A DNA stretch of 64,000 nucleotides, from contig NZ_CP101125.1 in assembly GCF_024296925.1 (NCBI RefSeq), positions 2,916,501 to 2,980,500 of the forward strand, written 5' to 3'. The notes under the pieces are model-generated. The model made no database searches. It was given only the letters and a program-made list of their open reading frames with translations, and was not told where the DNA came from. This stretch comes from Pseudomonas nunensis. GTDB lineage: Bacteria > Pseudomonadota > Gammaproteobacteria > Pseudomonadales > Pseudomonadaceae. This document shows, in pieces, positions 41,616-50,235 of this stretch. Made by a program: the position numbers and the translations under genes. Position 1 is the first letter of the stretch, and each line of letters opens with the position of its first letter.

Positions 41616-41694
41616 GCCATGCGACCAAGCTGGCCGGCGTCATGGCCGCAGGCCAGCCTCGCTGCTACGCTGACCTCAATATTGAGGATTCGCG

Positions 41695-41904
41695 ATGCCA
41701 CACTCAGATCTGCTCCCTTCCCTGCTGTACAAGATCAACGAAAACCCACTCGCCCTTGAAGCTGCCATCTTGGAGCTGACAAATTGGGTCGAAGCGCGCG
41801 GTTCAGCCGATGTCGCCGACAACGGGCGCAGCGCCCTGGACGACATCGACAAGAATGAAGAATTCATCAAGCTGACGCTCGCGGTACTCATGGCGCCGGA
41901 ATAA
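41695..41904 (+). CDS. Small hypothetical protein
   Basis: The 69-residue acidic, helical product (ALEAAILELTNWVEARGSAD) has GAGG before the ATG. There is no signal peptide or recognised motif. It lies in the accessory patch after tRNA-Ser. Confidence 0.65.
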   Translation: MPHSDLLPSLLYKINENPLALEAAILELTNWVEARGSADVADNGRSALDDIDKNEEFIKLTLAVLMAPE

Positions 41905-42002
41905 CCGCTTTCGGCCAAAAGCAGACCTTCGATCAGGGGCTACTTCCGGCCATTAGCAGACTGAATGAGTCTCTCGATTTTCTTTCAAGGAAGAACTAGC
42001 GT

Positions 42003-42299
42003 TCACTCATAAAATTTGCCAGCCAGCAAAATGGATGCACACCGCTGCCAAACATTCGAAACAGGAGCACTCGGCGGAGAGCTCCTGGTACTGTCGGTCG
42101 CCCATGCAGCCGCTGCATCGAGAAACGTATCTATAGAGCCATTTTCCCACCCCAAGGCGCCTGGCCCATAAGGAGACGATGGCGTCGTTTCCTCCAATAC
42201 GCGCTCACTGGCAAAATCAGAACCAAGAGCCCCGATAAACTCAATGAAGGATTGCTCATCTTTCACGCGCCCTAATAACTCATCAAAATCAATAGACAT
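42003..42299 (-). CDS. DUF7660-like small protein
   Basis: The start at 42299 gives 98 residues beginning MSIDFDELLGRVKDEQSF. The pattern SPYGPGALGWENGSIDTFLDAAAAWA and the ending ILLAGKFYE match DUF7660-type proteins, which often appear as orphan immunity-like genes in variable regions. The longer ORF to 42473 is translated degenerate repeat and is rejected. Confidence 0.68.
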   Translation of the reverse strand: MSIDFDELLGRVKDEQSFIEFIGALGSDFASERVLEETTPSSPYGPGALGWENGSIDTFLDAAAAWATDSTRSSPPSAPVSNVWQRCASILLAGKFYE

Positions 42300-42757
42300 A
42301 GGAAACCTTGTATCGGGCATTAGCGAGAATGCTAGCTGGGATGCTGCTATGCAGAGAGACGGACAGTTGCCTCTCCATTTGTGAGTATCCACTATGGGTC
42401 GGAAGCCGTCGTTCATGAACGTCTGCTTTTGACCGATAGCAGTCCTTAGGAACTGCGGGCGCTGGACAAGCATGCGGGTACCACTATGGCCAAGCTACTT
42501 CGCAATGATCAGATCCGGTCCGTTGTTCCGAGCGTTCCCAACGGCAGTGTCGACCTGAACCACACGAGCACCTCTGACTGCTCACTTTGGTGAAGCATCA
42601 CCTGCCCCGCAAGCTCCTTTGGCGTGGCCGGGTTAAGCCATTCCCTTGTTCCAAGGCTGATGGCTGTATGTTGCAAAAATGTTCATGGCTTATCCTCCGC
42701 GTTGAGTGAGAGCAAGGCTGGATAAGTGCGAAGCGGGCTTGCGCTGGTTCCGCGCTT
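42300..42757. other. 458-nt gene-free stretch with degenerate repeat
   Basis: No convincing gene on either strand. A copy of the degenerate element containing GTCTGCTTTTGACCGATAGC lies at 42421-42440, inverse to copies at 41911 and 43764. The rest, 42475-42757, shows nothing recognisable. Confidence 0.6.
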
Positions 42758-43507
42758 TCATTGCTCGATGGGTAGATTGTATTGATCCTGGATGCGCTCC
42801 AGTTCGCCCGAGTGGCGCAGTTGCTCCAGGGCGTGGGCCCAGGAGGCTACCAGTTCGTCGTCACAGTCGCGGCTGAAGGCGATGTACAGCGATGAGCGAT
42901 AGAGCTCGATGGGAATCTGCCGCAGCGTGCCGCGGGCGATGTTCAACTGGCGGCTGTAGTAAGCCACCCCCGCATCGGTGTCGCCTATGATGATATCGGT
43001 GCGCCCGGCTAGCAGCATGCGATAGAGCTGCAGGCTCTCGGTTGCAGTTTTTTCGAGATTGTTGAAGCCCCGCGACTGCAGAGTCTCGGGTATCAGGCCG
43101 GCATGTCTCGTCGTAATTTTTGGGGCGTGCAGTAGCTGCTCCAAGGAATTCACCGGCTGCTGCGCATTGGCTAACTGATAGGGGTGAATGGACTCTTCCA
43201 CGATCGGTCCGACCCACTTGTATAACGGTTCACGCTCTGCCGTGCGAAATAGTGAATACATGATGGTCTTGGGCCGGGTCTTCAATGCACGGGCGCTTCG
43301 CATACTGGGCAGCAGCACCACCTCAAAATCATCCCCGGTCAGCGCCATTATGCCTCGAACGATCTCCGTGGCCATGCCGGTGAGCTGATTGTTCTCCTGG
43401 TAGTTGTACGGCGCCCACTCTTCAGTAACGACCTGATACTGCTCGGCCCTGACGGGTGTGCCAAGTAATAGGCAGAGCAGCGCGGCAGTAAGTGGCGAAT
43501 GTTTCAC
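42758..43507 (-). CDS. Periplasmic substrate-binding protein (SBP_bac_3 type)
   Basis: A GTG at 43507 with an AGG upstream gives 249 residues with a signal peptide (PLTAALLCLLLGTPVRA). The fold pattern is that of polar amino-acid binding proteins (VVTEEWAPYNYQENNQLTGM; RTDIIIGDTDAGVAYY). No permease or ATPase genes adjoin, so it may be an orphan sensor-like binding protein, as is common in Pseudomonas. Confidence 0.85.
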   Translation of the reverse strand: MKHSPLTAALLCLLLGTPVRAEQYQVVTEEWAPYNYQENNQLTGMATEIVRGIMALTGDDFEVVLLPSMRSARALKTRPKTIMYSLFRTAEREPLYKWVGPIVEESIHPYQLANAQQPVNSLEQLLHAPKITTRHAGLIPETLQSRGFNNLEKTATESLQLYRMLLAGRTDIIIGDTDAGVAYYSRQLNIARGTLRQIPIELYRSSLYIAFSRDCDDELVASWAHALEQLRHSGELERIQDQYNLPIEQ

Positions 43508-43799
43508 GGGTTCTGCCTGGTGGGCTCTGCGGTGATCAAGGGTGGATCTGATTAAAAGGGCGAAATTAGTATAGACCCTGACACACGTCAAACGCCTGAT
43601 GCAGTCCCGTAAACCGTCACCACGGCGATTGATACATACTAACCAGTACGCATGGCGCAGGTTTCTCAAGAGCGTTTAGAGGATTGCCTCTTATCGATAT
43701 CGGTTGGGACACGAAGTGACCGTCCGGTTCTGGCCGATTTCTACCGTTCCTGACGGGCAGCAATCGGCCAAAAGTGGACGGTGGACACGATGACGGCAA
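43508..43799. other. Gene-free stretch with degenerate repeat
   Basis: No gene is supported. The element TCGGCCAAAAGTGGAC (43764-43779) repeats the one at 41911-41926 and, inverted, that at 42421. Such degenerate intergenic elements are common near variable loci in Pseudomonas. Confidence 0.55.
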
Positions 43800-44327
43800 A
43801 TGGGTAGCTTCATTCGAGGGCAGCAGTCCTTGCCGTCACCCATGTTGCGTTTCTTCCTGAGCAATGTCGCATTTGCCGTGACCACTTCCCTCCTTTTGAA
43901 GTAGGGACGTTCTTGTGGCCGAGGTGCATGTCATCAGGATTTGTGGAGGTATGGCCACACCGCCAGCATTTGTAGACTCCGACTGGCTTACTTTTCTTAA
44001 CCAGCTTTTTACGGCAACTGCTTTGGCCTTTCCGATCCCCCCACCTGCTTTACTCGCAGCGATATCTTGAGGACTTGCCCCATCCCCATCCTTGAACGCT
44101 AATTTTGAGGGAGGCTTTTTCGCCAAACCAAGCGGGTCAATCCACTGAATCGGATTGGGGGCGAATTGGTAAAGGTTAATACCACCTGCAAATCCAATAG
44201 GATCTTTGGAGACAAAGCGCCCGGTTTCAGGGTCGTAGTACCTATGCCGGTTGTAGTACAGGCCCGTTTCGTAGTCGTGGTACTGCCCTTGAAACCGAAT
44301 CGGGTTGGTCAATCCTTGTTGCAGCGC
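43800..44327 (-). pseudogene. RHS C-terminal fragment with frame-shifted HNH-like tip
   Basis: The N-terminal bulk of an RHS protein is missing. What remains is the end of the RHS core ([27 protein letters not shown] in two blocks, then DPIGFAGG and [10 protein letters not shown]) and a variable tip. The tip reads sensibly only in another frame: [19 protein letters not shown]...NVPTSKGG at about 43890-43976 looks like an HNH-type nuclease toxin end. The run of six G near 44035-44045 is a likely shift point. A second shift within the tip is possible. It is most likely a dead toxin tip left by recombination. Confidence 0.75.
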
Positions 44328-44331
44328 AGAT

Positions 44332-44415
44332 GCGGATCGTTGTTCGCGCAACCAAGGACAAGGCAATCACCAACCAGATCGGCATCTCTGCCAGCGCCTG
44401 TTGCTCGTTCGTCAT
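44332..44415 (-). pseudogene. Truncated tailocin/phage holin start
   Basis: An ATG at 44415 preceded by AAGGGGCAGGG encodes [20 protein letters not shown], which matches the start of Pseudomonas R-type pyocin holins. After about 28 residues the reading passes directly into the RHS remnant in a different frame, and the holin body is absent. The match rests on recalled family sequence. Confidence 0.55.
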
Positions 44416-44431
44416 TGCCCTGCCCCTTAAA

Positions 44432-44459
44432 CAAAAAGACCCGGCGCTGTGGCCGGGTC
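44432..44459 (-). terminator. Intrinsic terminator of the minus-strand alkylhydroperoxidase operon
   Basis: Read on the minus strand: GACCCGGC, loop CACAGC, GCCGGGTC, then TTTTTG. It lies about 70 nt after the stop of the gene ending at 44531. Confidence 0.8.
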
Positions 44460-44494
44460 AGGTGGTGGGTGGCCTGCCGCGCTTTGCGTTTGCA

Positions 44495-44519
44495 AAGCCC
44501 GCCAAGCGCGGGCTTTTTT
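44495..44519 (+). terminator. Intrinsic terminator pointing along the plus strand
   Basis: AAGCCCGC (44495-44502), loop CAAGC, GCGGGCTT (44508-44515), then a T run. No plus-strand gene lies upstream, so it may be a leftover of the original holin neighbourhood. Confidence 0.7.
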
Positions 44520-44530
44520 ATGCCTGCGAA

Positions 44531-45118
44531 TTACGACGCGCCAAACACCGGCTCCCCCAAATTCAACATCAATCGATTGGCCCAGGCGAAAATCGAGATC
44601 GCGTGGATCAAATCCAGCAACTGTGAATCATCCAACCCCTGATCACGCAGCGCATGAATATGACTGGCATTCAGCGACGCCGGCGCCAGTGTCAGGTCAA
44701 TGGCGAATTGCACAATGGCTTTCTCGCGATCGGTCGTGCCGGCGGTGGCAGGGTCGGCAAACACTTCGGCGATCACATCGTTGCGCTTGGCCAGTTGTTC
44801 GAATCGTTGCGCATGCACCGAGGCGCAGTACACGCACTGATTGATCCGCGACACGACCGTACTCGCCAGTTCGCGCTCAGCGCGGGATAAACCGCCTGGG
44901 GCATACATGATGGCGTTGAATGCCTGGGAACGCTGGCGAAGGATGTCCGGGTGGTGGGCCAGTGTCAGGTAGTAGTCAGACGTCTTGGCCTGCGGATGGC
45001 TCTCTTGCAGTACGTCGATTTGTTCCTGTGTGGCGCGGGTCAAGTCGACGGTGGGCAGCCAGGCTTTCCAGCCCAGCACTTCGTTGGTGAATCCGTTGCT
45101 GCGAATAAGCTCGCTCAT
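44531..45118 (-). CDS. Alkylhydroperoxidase-domain protein (Avi_7169 family)
   Basis: The 195-residue product has the AhpD/CMD fold with the redox pair and His in CVYCASVHAQRF (about residues 95-106). The N-terminus matches the Avi_7169-type peroxidase-related branch. Members of this pair are linked to flavin monooxygenases and dipeptide-type ABC importers, as in this operon. Probably cytoplasmic. It overlaps the stop of its upstream partner. Confidence 0.87.
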   Translation of the reverse strand: MSELIRSNGFTNEVLGWKAWLPTVDLTRATQEQIDVLQESHPQAKTSDYYLTLAHHPDILRQRSQAFNAIMYAPGGLSRAERELASTVVSRINQCVYCASVHAQRFEQLAKRNDVIAEVFADPATAGTTDREKAIVQFAIDLTLAPASLNASHIHALRDQGLDDSQLLDLIHAISIFAWANRLMLNLGEPVFGAS

Positions 45119-45639
45119 CAGGCTGCTCCGGCGGACAGTAACGCGCCGAGCCCAGCGGCCAGACGCATTTGGTAGGACAGGAACGCAATCAGTTGCGCCA
45201 AGACGACGATTTCGGCGGTGCTCAAGCCTTGCTGTTGTAGCGCTTGCAAAGCCGCCTGATCACCGTGGACCGGCGATTCGATCAAGGTACGGGTGAAGCT
45301 CAAAATCCCCCGCAGGCGGGCGTCGTCCAGCGTTTCAATGTCAGCGAAATCGATGGCCGCCCGTACGGTTTTATCCGCGCCCAACGCCTGCAACTGCTCG
45401 AGGTAGTGCGCAGTCAACGTCGCGTGCGGTGTCAGTCGCGCGGCGTAGTAAGCCACCCATAGACGCTCACTCAATGACAGGTTGTTTTCCAGTGCCTGAT
45501 CAAAAAACAGATCGTGGCTACCCTGCGTCGCCGAGGCGACCTTATCCCTGGCATCGCGCACGGCGTGCAGATGCGTTCCCGGCTGGATGCCCAGCACGCT
45601 GTTGAGCAAATCGGCATTGGGTTCAACGGTCGAGGTCAT
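45118..45639 (-). CDS. CMD-domain protein (Avi_7170 family)
   Basis: The 173-residue product has the carboxymuconolactone-decarboxylase/AhpD helical fold but without the CxxC pair of its neighbour (LSERLWVAYYAARLTPHATL). It starts after AGGA and overlaps the Avi_7169-type gene by one base. The two probably form a heteromeric unit. Substrate unknown. Confidence 0.85.
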   Translation of the reverse strand: MTSTVEPNADLLNSVLGIQPGTHLHAVRDARDKVASATQGSHDLFFDQALENNLSLSERLWVAYYAARLTPHATLTAHYLEQLQALGADKTVRAAIDFADIETLDDARLRGILSFTRTLIESPVHGDQAALQALQQQGLSTAEIVVLAQLIAFLSYQMRLAAGLGALLSAGAA

Positions 45640-45706
45640 GACAAATCCTGTAAGGCTGTGGGCGAGCGTTGCGCGCAGAGCCCGTCAGGCCCTGGCGCAC
45701 ACCGAT

Positions 45707-47271
45707 TCAACGTTGTTCGGTGACCATCGTCGCGGCCGTGCGGTCGCTGACCAGCGGCTCGACTTTCAGGCCTTTGCGGGCGGCCCAAATGTTCTGGTAG
45801 TGGAACAGCGGAATGATGCCTACGTCGTCACTGACCACCTTGACCGAGTCCTGGAGGATCTTGCGGCGCTTGGCTTCATCAAACTCTGCGGTCGAATCCA
45901 CCAGCGCCTTGTCCACCAGCGGGTTGCTGTAGTGACCCAGTTGGAAGCGCCCTGCCCTTTGGTGCTCTCCACCGTAGTCAGGATGTTGGTCAGCGCATAC
46001 GCCGCTTCGCCGGTGCCGTTGCCCCAGGCGATCACACTGATCGCCAGCTCATTTTTGTTGGCCTTGCCGGCATACACCGCCCACGGCAACACCTCGAGCT
46101 GGACCTTGACGCCGATCCGCGACCAGAACTGCGCCACCGCCTGCAACGCTTCCGGCGCCTGCGGATAGCGATCACCCGGGACGTGCACGGTCAATTGGAA
46201 GCCGTCCGGAAAACCGGCCTGCGCCAGCAGTTCCTTGGCCTGTTTCGGGTCGAAAGGAATGTTCTTCACGTCCGGGTTGTAGCCGAAGGTGTTGGCCGGC
46301 ATCCATTGATTGGCCTCGGTGACGGTACCCTGCATGATCCGTTCATCAATCGCCTGGCGGTTGATCGCCAGCGACAGCGCCTTGCGAACGCGTACATCAC
46401 GCAGCGGGTTCTCTGGCAGCGGCTTGCCGGCGTTATCGCGAATGAACTCGTTGGGGCCTTCGCGGAAACTCGGCTGGATAATCAGCGCCCGCAAGCCCTG
46501 ATAGGCGAAGACATTGACGTTCGGGGTCTTGCGCAGACGCTCGACATCCGTGGGCGATACCTTGTCGATCACATCAACATCGCCAGCGAGCAACGCGGCT
46601 GTGCGGTTGGCAGCGTTGGCGATAAAGCGGTAGTCGACCTTGTCCCAAGTCGGCTTGGCGCCCCAATAGGTATCGTTTCGCTCGAAGATCGTCCGGTCAC
46701 CCGGCACATAAGAAACGAAACGGTACGGCCCCACGCCCACCATGGCCTTGCCCGAGTTGTAGTCGGCGCTGCTGGCATTCGCGCCGGCATGCCGGCTGAC
46801 GATGTAGATCGAGTCCACGTCCGGCAGCAGGTTCGCGTTCGGCGTGCGGGTCTTGATGATCAATGTGTGATCGTCCTTGGCCGTGACCGATTCCACCGTG
46901 CGAGTGGCCCCGGCATACGACGCCACGCTGCCCGGCACATTGCGGGCGCGCTCGAACGAGAACACGAAGTCATCGGCAGTCAGCGGCGTGCCGTCCTGCC
47001 ATTTCACGTCGTCGCGCAGGGCGAATTCCCAGGTCGTGTCATTGATGACTTTCCAGCTCTTGGCCAGGCCCGGCAGGGTTTTGTCGTCGCGCCGATTGAC
47101 CAGCGATTCGAAGGCATGCAGCGCCACCGAGCGATCACCGGCGTAGTTGTTGAGTTGCGGATCGAGGGACGACACAGGGTCGGCGTAACCGATGCGCAGG
47201 GTCTGCGCGGCAGCACTGCCAGCCGCCAGGATAAGCGCCGAGGCTAACAGTGAACGAACAAGTGGCTTCAT
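45707..47271 (-). pseudogene. Dipeptide-type ABC substrate-binding protein, single frameshift
   Basis: The start at 47271 (AAGGAA upstream) encodes a signal peptide (LLASALILAAGSAAAQ) and a full SBP_bac_5 domain (GYADPVSSLDPQLNNYAGD). After GQGASNW, at about position 45936, the frame is lost. The remaining about 75 residues continue in another frame (VDKALVDSTAEFDEAKRRKI to the stop at 45707). Adding one G to the GGG run at 45936-45938 restores one continuous protein of about 520 residues. It is either a real disabling mutation or a sequencing error. The rest of the ABC operon is intact. Confidence 0.87.
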
Positions 47272-47319
47272 GGGTAATTCCTTGCACGCAATGGGCATGA
47301 CGAGCGTCATAGCGCTCGT

Positions 47320-48333
47320 TCAAAAGTGGTCGTTGAGGTGACACGCGCTCAGGTGGTTCGGCGAAACCTCCCTGAGTGCTGGAACTTCGCTGCGGCAGCG
47401 CGCGGTGGCGTGTGGGCAACGAGGATGGAAATGACACCCGGCGGGCGGGTTCAGCGGGCTGGGGATTTCCCCTTTGATCGCGTCATAACGGGTACTGCGG
47501 ACATCGAAACGCGGGATCTGCGCCAGCAATGCCTGGGTGTAGGGATGGTTGGCTCGGGCAAACAGGTCATCGACCGACGCGCTCTCGACCACCCGTCCCA
47601 GGTACATCACCACGACGCGGTCGCACAGGTGCTCGACGACGCCCAGGTCATGGCTGATGAACAGATAGGTCAGGCCCAGCTCATCGCGCAGGTCCATGAA
47701 CAGATTGAGAATCTGCGCCTGGATCGACACGTCCAGCGCCGCCACTGACTCATCGCAGACCAACAATTGCGGCTGCACCGCCAGCGCCCGGGCAATGCCG
47801 ATGCGTTGACGTTGACCGCCACTGAACTGATGCGGGTAACGGTGACGCAATTGAGGGCTGAGCCCGGCGCGTTGCAGCTGCGCACTGACGTAATCGTCGA
47901 AACCCTGCTTGTCGGTCAAGCCATGCAGCAACGCGCCCTCGCCGACGATACGGTCGACTCGCAGACGCGGATTGAGGCTCGACGACGGGTCCTGAAAGAT
48001 CATCTGTACCTTCAGACGGACAGCCTGACGCTCATCTGCCGTCAGGTTGTCGAGGCATTTGCCGTCTACCCACGCCGTGCCCGATGACACCGGCAGCAGC
48101 CCCGCCACCATGCGCCCGAGGGTTGATTTGCCACAGCCGGATTCACCGACCAGCCCGACCACTTCGCCACGGGCGATGCGCAGGTCCACGGCATCGACGG
48201 CATGGGTCACAGGCTTGGGCCGCGTCAGGTGCAAGCGTTGCAACAGGTGCTGAATTGAATGTTCTTGCACCGGTTTGCCGAACGTCTTGCTGACTTGGCG
48301 CAGTTCAATCAGTGGGATTTGATCAGTACGCAT
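47320..48333 (-). CDS. Oligopeptide/dipeptide ABC ATPase (DppF-like)
   Basis: The ATG at 48333 overlaps the upstream gene by 11 nt and gives 337 residues. It has Walker A GESGCGKST, signature LSGGQRQR, Walker B LLVCDESVAALD, and the oligopeptide-specific C-terminal Cys-containing tail (CHFHPRCPHATARC), probably a metal site. It is the second ATPase of the importer. Confidence 0.93.
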   Translation of the reverse strand: MRTDQIPLIELRQVSKTFGKPVQEHSIQHLLQRLHLTRPKPVTHAVDAVDLRIARGEVVGLVGESGCGKSTLGRMVAGLLPVSSGTAWVDGKCLDNLTADERQAVRLKVQMIFQDPSSSLNPRLRVDRIVGEGALLHGLTDKQGFDDYVSAQLQRAGLSPQLRHRYPHQFSGGQRQRIGIARALAVQPQLLVCDESVAALDVSIQAQILNLFMDLRDELGLTYLFISHDLGVVEHLCDRVVVMYLGRVVESASVDDLFARANHPYTQALLAQIPRFDVRSTRYDAIKGEIPSPLNPPAGCHFHPRCPHATARCRSEVPALREVSPNHLSACHLNDHF

Positions 48334-49318
48334 CAGCGGCTCCCGGGTGAAAACAACGAACCGTCTGGCCGGGCAAGATCTCGCGAGGTTCAGGCTCCTG
48401 GACACAGAGCGCCGACGCTCGGCTGCAGCGCTCGGCGAATGCACAGCCGCTCGGCATTGAGGACAGGTCTGGCGCCATCCCGGGAATCTGCCGCAGACGC
48501 TCACCGCGTTTATTACGGCTCGGCAGGCTGTTGATCAGGCCTTGGGTGTAGGGGTGTTGCGGACGATCGAGCACATCGGCAACCGAACCCTGTTCGACGA
48601 TGCGCCCGGCGTACATCACGGCCACGTCGTCGGCCAACCCGGCCACCACCGACAGGTCATGGGTAATCCAGATCAGCGAGGTGCCCTGTTCGCGCACCAG
48701 TTTCTGCACTTCGCTGAGGATCTGCGCCTGGATCGTCACGTCCAGCGCCGTCGTCGGCTCATCCGCAATGATCAGGTCAGGCGAATGCAGCAGTGCAATC
48801 GCAATCGCCACCCGCTGACGCATGCCACCGGACAACTGATGGGGATAGGCGCGCAGGCGTTCTTCAGGGCTGGCGATGCCCATCAGCGCCAAGGTGCGAC
48901 TGGCGTGTTCACGGGCGTCGCGTTTGCTCAGTGAACGATGGGCCCGCACCGCTTCGATCATTTGCGAGTCGACTCGCAACACCGGATTGAGGGTCATCAT
49001 CGGGTCCTGGAAAATCATCGCGATCCGATTGCCTTGTAATGCTCGCAGTTGGGAAGCCGAGAGTTTTGTGAGATCACGTCCCTTGAACAACACCTCGCCG
49101 CCACTGATACGGCCGGGTTCATCCACCAGCCCCAGAATGGAAAACCCGGTCACTGATTTACCCGAGCCCGACTCACCCACCAGGCCGAGTATTCGACCCG
49201 GCTGAACGTGCAGCGACAGATCACGCACCGCCGGCAGCACGCCGGCCCGGGTGTAGAACGAGGTGCACAGGCCGCGCACCTCCAAGGTCGGCAGCAACGG
49301 CATTTCAGGCAGGCTCAT
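48323..49318 (-). CDS. Oligopeptide/dipeptide ABC ATPase (DppD-like)
   Basis: The start at 49318 gives 331 residues with Walker A GESGSGKS, signature LSGGMRQR, Walker [13 protein letters not shown] and the C-terminal [14 protein letters not shown] tail. It overlaps the permease gene upstream by 4 nt. The much longer ORF up to 49984 is antisense-type extension and is rejected. Confidence 0.93.
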   Translation of the reverse strand: MSLPEMPLLPTLEVRGLCTSFYTRAGVLPAVRDLSLHVQPGRILGLVGESGSGKSVTGFSILGLVDEPGRISGGEVLFKGRDLTKLSASQLRALQGNRIAMIFQDPMMTLNPVLRVDSQMIEAVRAHRSLSKRDAREHASRTLALMGIASPEERLRAYPHQLSGGMRQRVAIAIALLHSPDLIIADEPTTALDVTIQAQILSEVQKLVREQGTSLIWITHDLSVVAGLADDVAVMYAGRIVEQGSVADVLDRPQHPYTQGLINSLPSRNKRGERLRQIPGMAPDLSSMPSGCAFAERCSRASALCVQEPEPREILPGQTVRCFHPGAADAY

Positions 49319-50235
49319 CGTTGCAACCTCGGGTTCAGGACATCGCGCAATCGGTCGCCGACCAGATTGATCGCGACGATGGTGATCAACAGCGCAAGCC
49401 CCGGAAACAGACTGATCCAGTATTCGTTGCTGAGCATGTACTGGAAGCCGTTGGCGATCAGCAGTCCCAGGGACGGCTCCGTGACCGGCACACCGAGACC
49501 GAGAAACGACAAGGTCGCTTCCAGTGTGATCGCGCGGGCGATCTGCAAGGCGCCGATGACAATCAACGGTGGCAGGCAGTTGGGCAGGATGTGTCCGATG
49601 ACGATGCGCCACGGACCAATGCCCTGCCCCCGCGCGGCGTCGACGTATTCCCGACGGCTTTCGGTCAATGCCTGGCCGCGGGCGGTTCGGGCGTAGTAGG
49701 CCCATTCCAGCAGGACTAACGTGAGCATCACGTTGCCGACACCCTTGCCCAGCCAGGCGAGGATCATCAGTGCCATGAGAATCACCGGGAACGACAGCAG
49801 CAGGTCCACCAGGCGCATCAACAATGCATCGACCCAGCCACCGACATACGCCGACACCAGGCCCAGCAAAGTGCCGATCAATGCCGCGATCAACGCCGAA
49901 CCGATCCCGACCCACAAGCTGATGCGCAGGCCATACAGGATCGCCGAGACCAAGTCGCGGCCCTGGCCATCGGTGCCGAGCCAATAGGTGTAGCCGCTGT
50001 CCATATTGACGCTGCCCGGTGCCAAGCGTGCATCCATTACGTTGAGTTGCATCAGGTCATAGGGGTTCTGCACCACGATCCATGGCGCAAAAACCGCGAC
50101 CAGCACAATGGCCAATAACAGCAGCAGCGCGATGACTGCCGTCGTCGAGCTCATGAACTCGACGGACACCCGACGCCAGGGCGACTGGGCCTGCAAACCC
50201 ACGCGGGCGGTTGGGGTTTTTTGGACGGCATTCAT
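49315..50235 (-). CDS. ABC permease (DppC-like)
   Basis: The start at 50235 gives 306 residues with an N-terminal helix (AVIALLLLLAIVLVAVFAPW), the DppC extracytoplasmic segment ending GTDGQGRDL, and the EAA loop (EYVDAARGQGIGPWRIVIGHILP in two blocks). Six membrane helices. It pairs with the DppB-like permease, whose stop it overlaps by 4 nt. Confidence 0.92.
   Translation of the reverse strand: MNAVQKTPTARVGLQAQSPWRRVSVEFMSSTTAVIALLLLLAIVLVAVFAPWIVVQNPYDLMQLNVMDARLAPGSVNMDSGYTYWLGTDGQGRDLVSAILYGLRISLWVGIGSALIAALIGTLLGLVSAYVGGWVDALLMRLVDLLLSFPVILMALMILAWLGKGVGNVMLTLVLLEWAYYARTARGQALTESRREYVDAARGQGIGPWRIVIGHILPNCLPPLIVIGALQIARAITLEATLSFLGLGVPVTEPSLGLLIANGFQYMLSNEYWISLFPGLALLITIVAINLVGDRLRDVLNPRLQR

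Noticed and set aside
42300..42473. 58-residue extension of the DUF7660-like gene
   Set aside because: The extension is translated degenerate repeat DNA, and family homology begins at the ATG at 42299.
41135..44530. Integrated prophage or integrative element at tRNA-Ser
   Set aside because: No integrase and no repeat of the tRNA 3' end was found in the window. Only remnants and small orphan genes are present, so a complete element is not supported.
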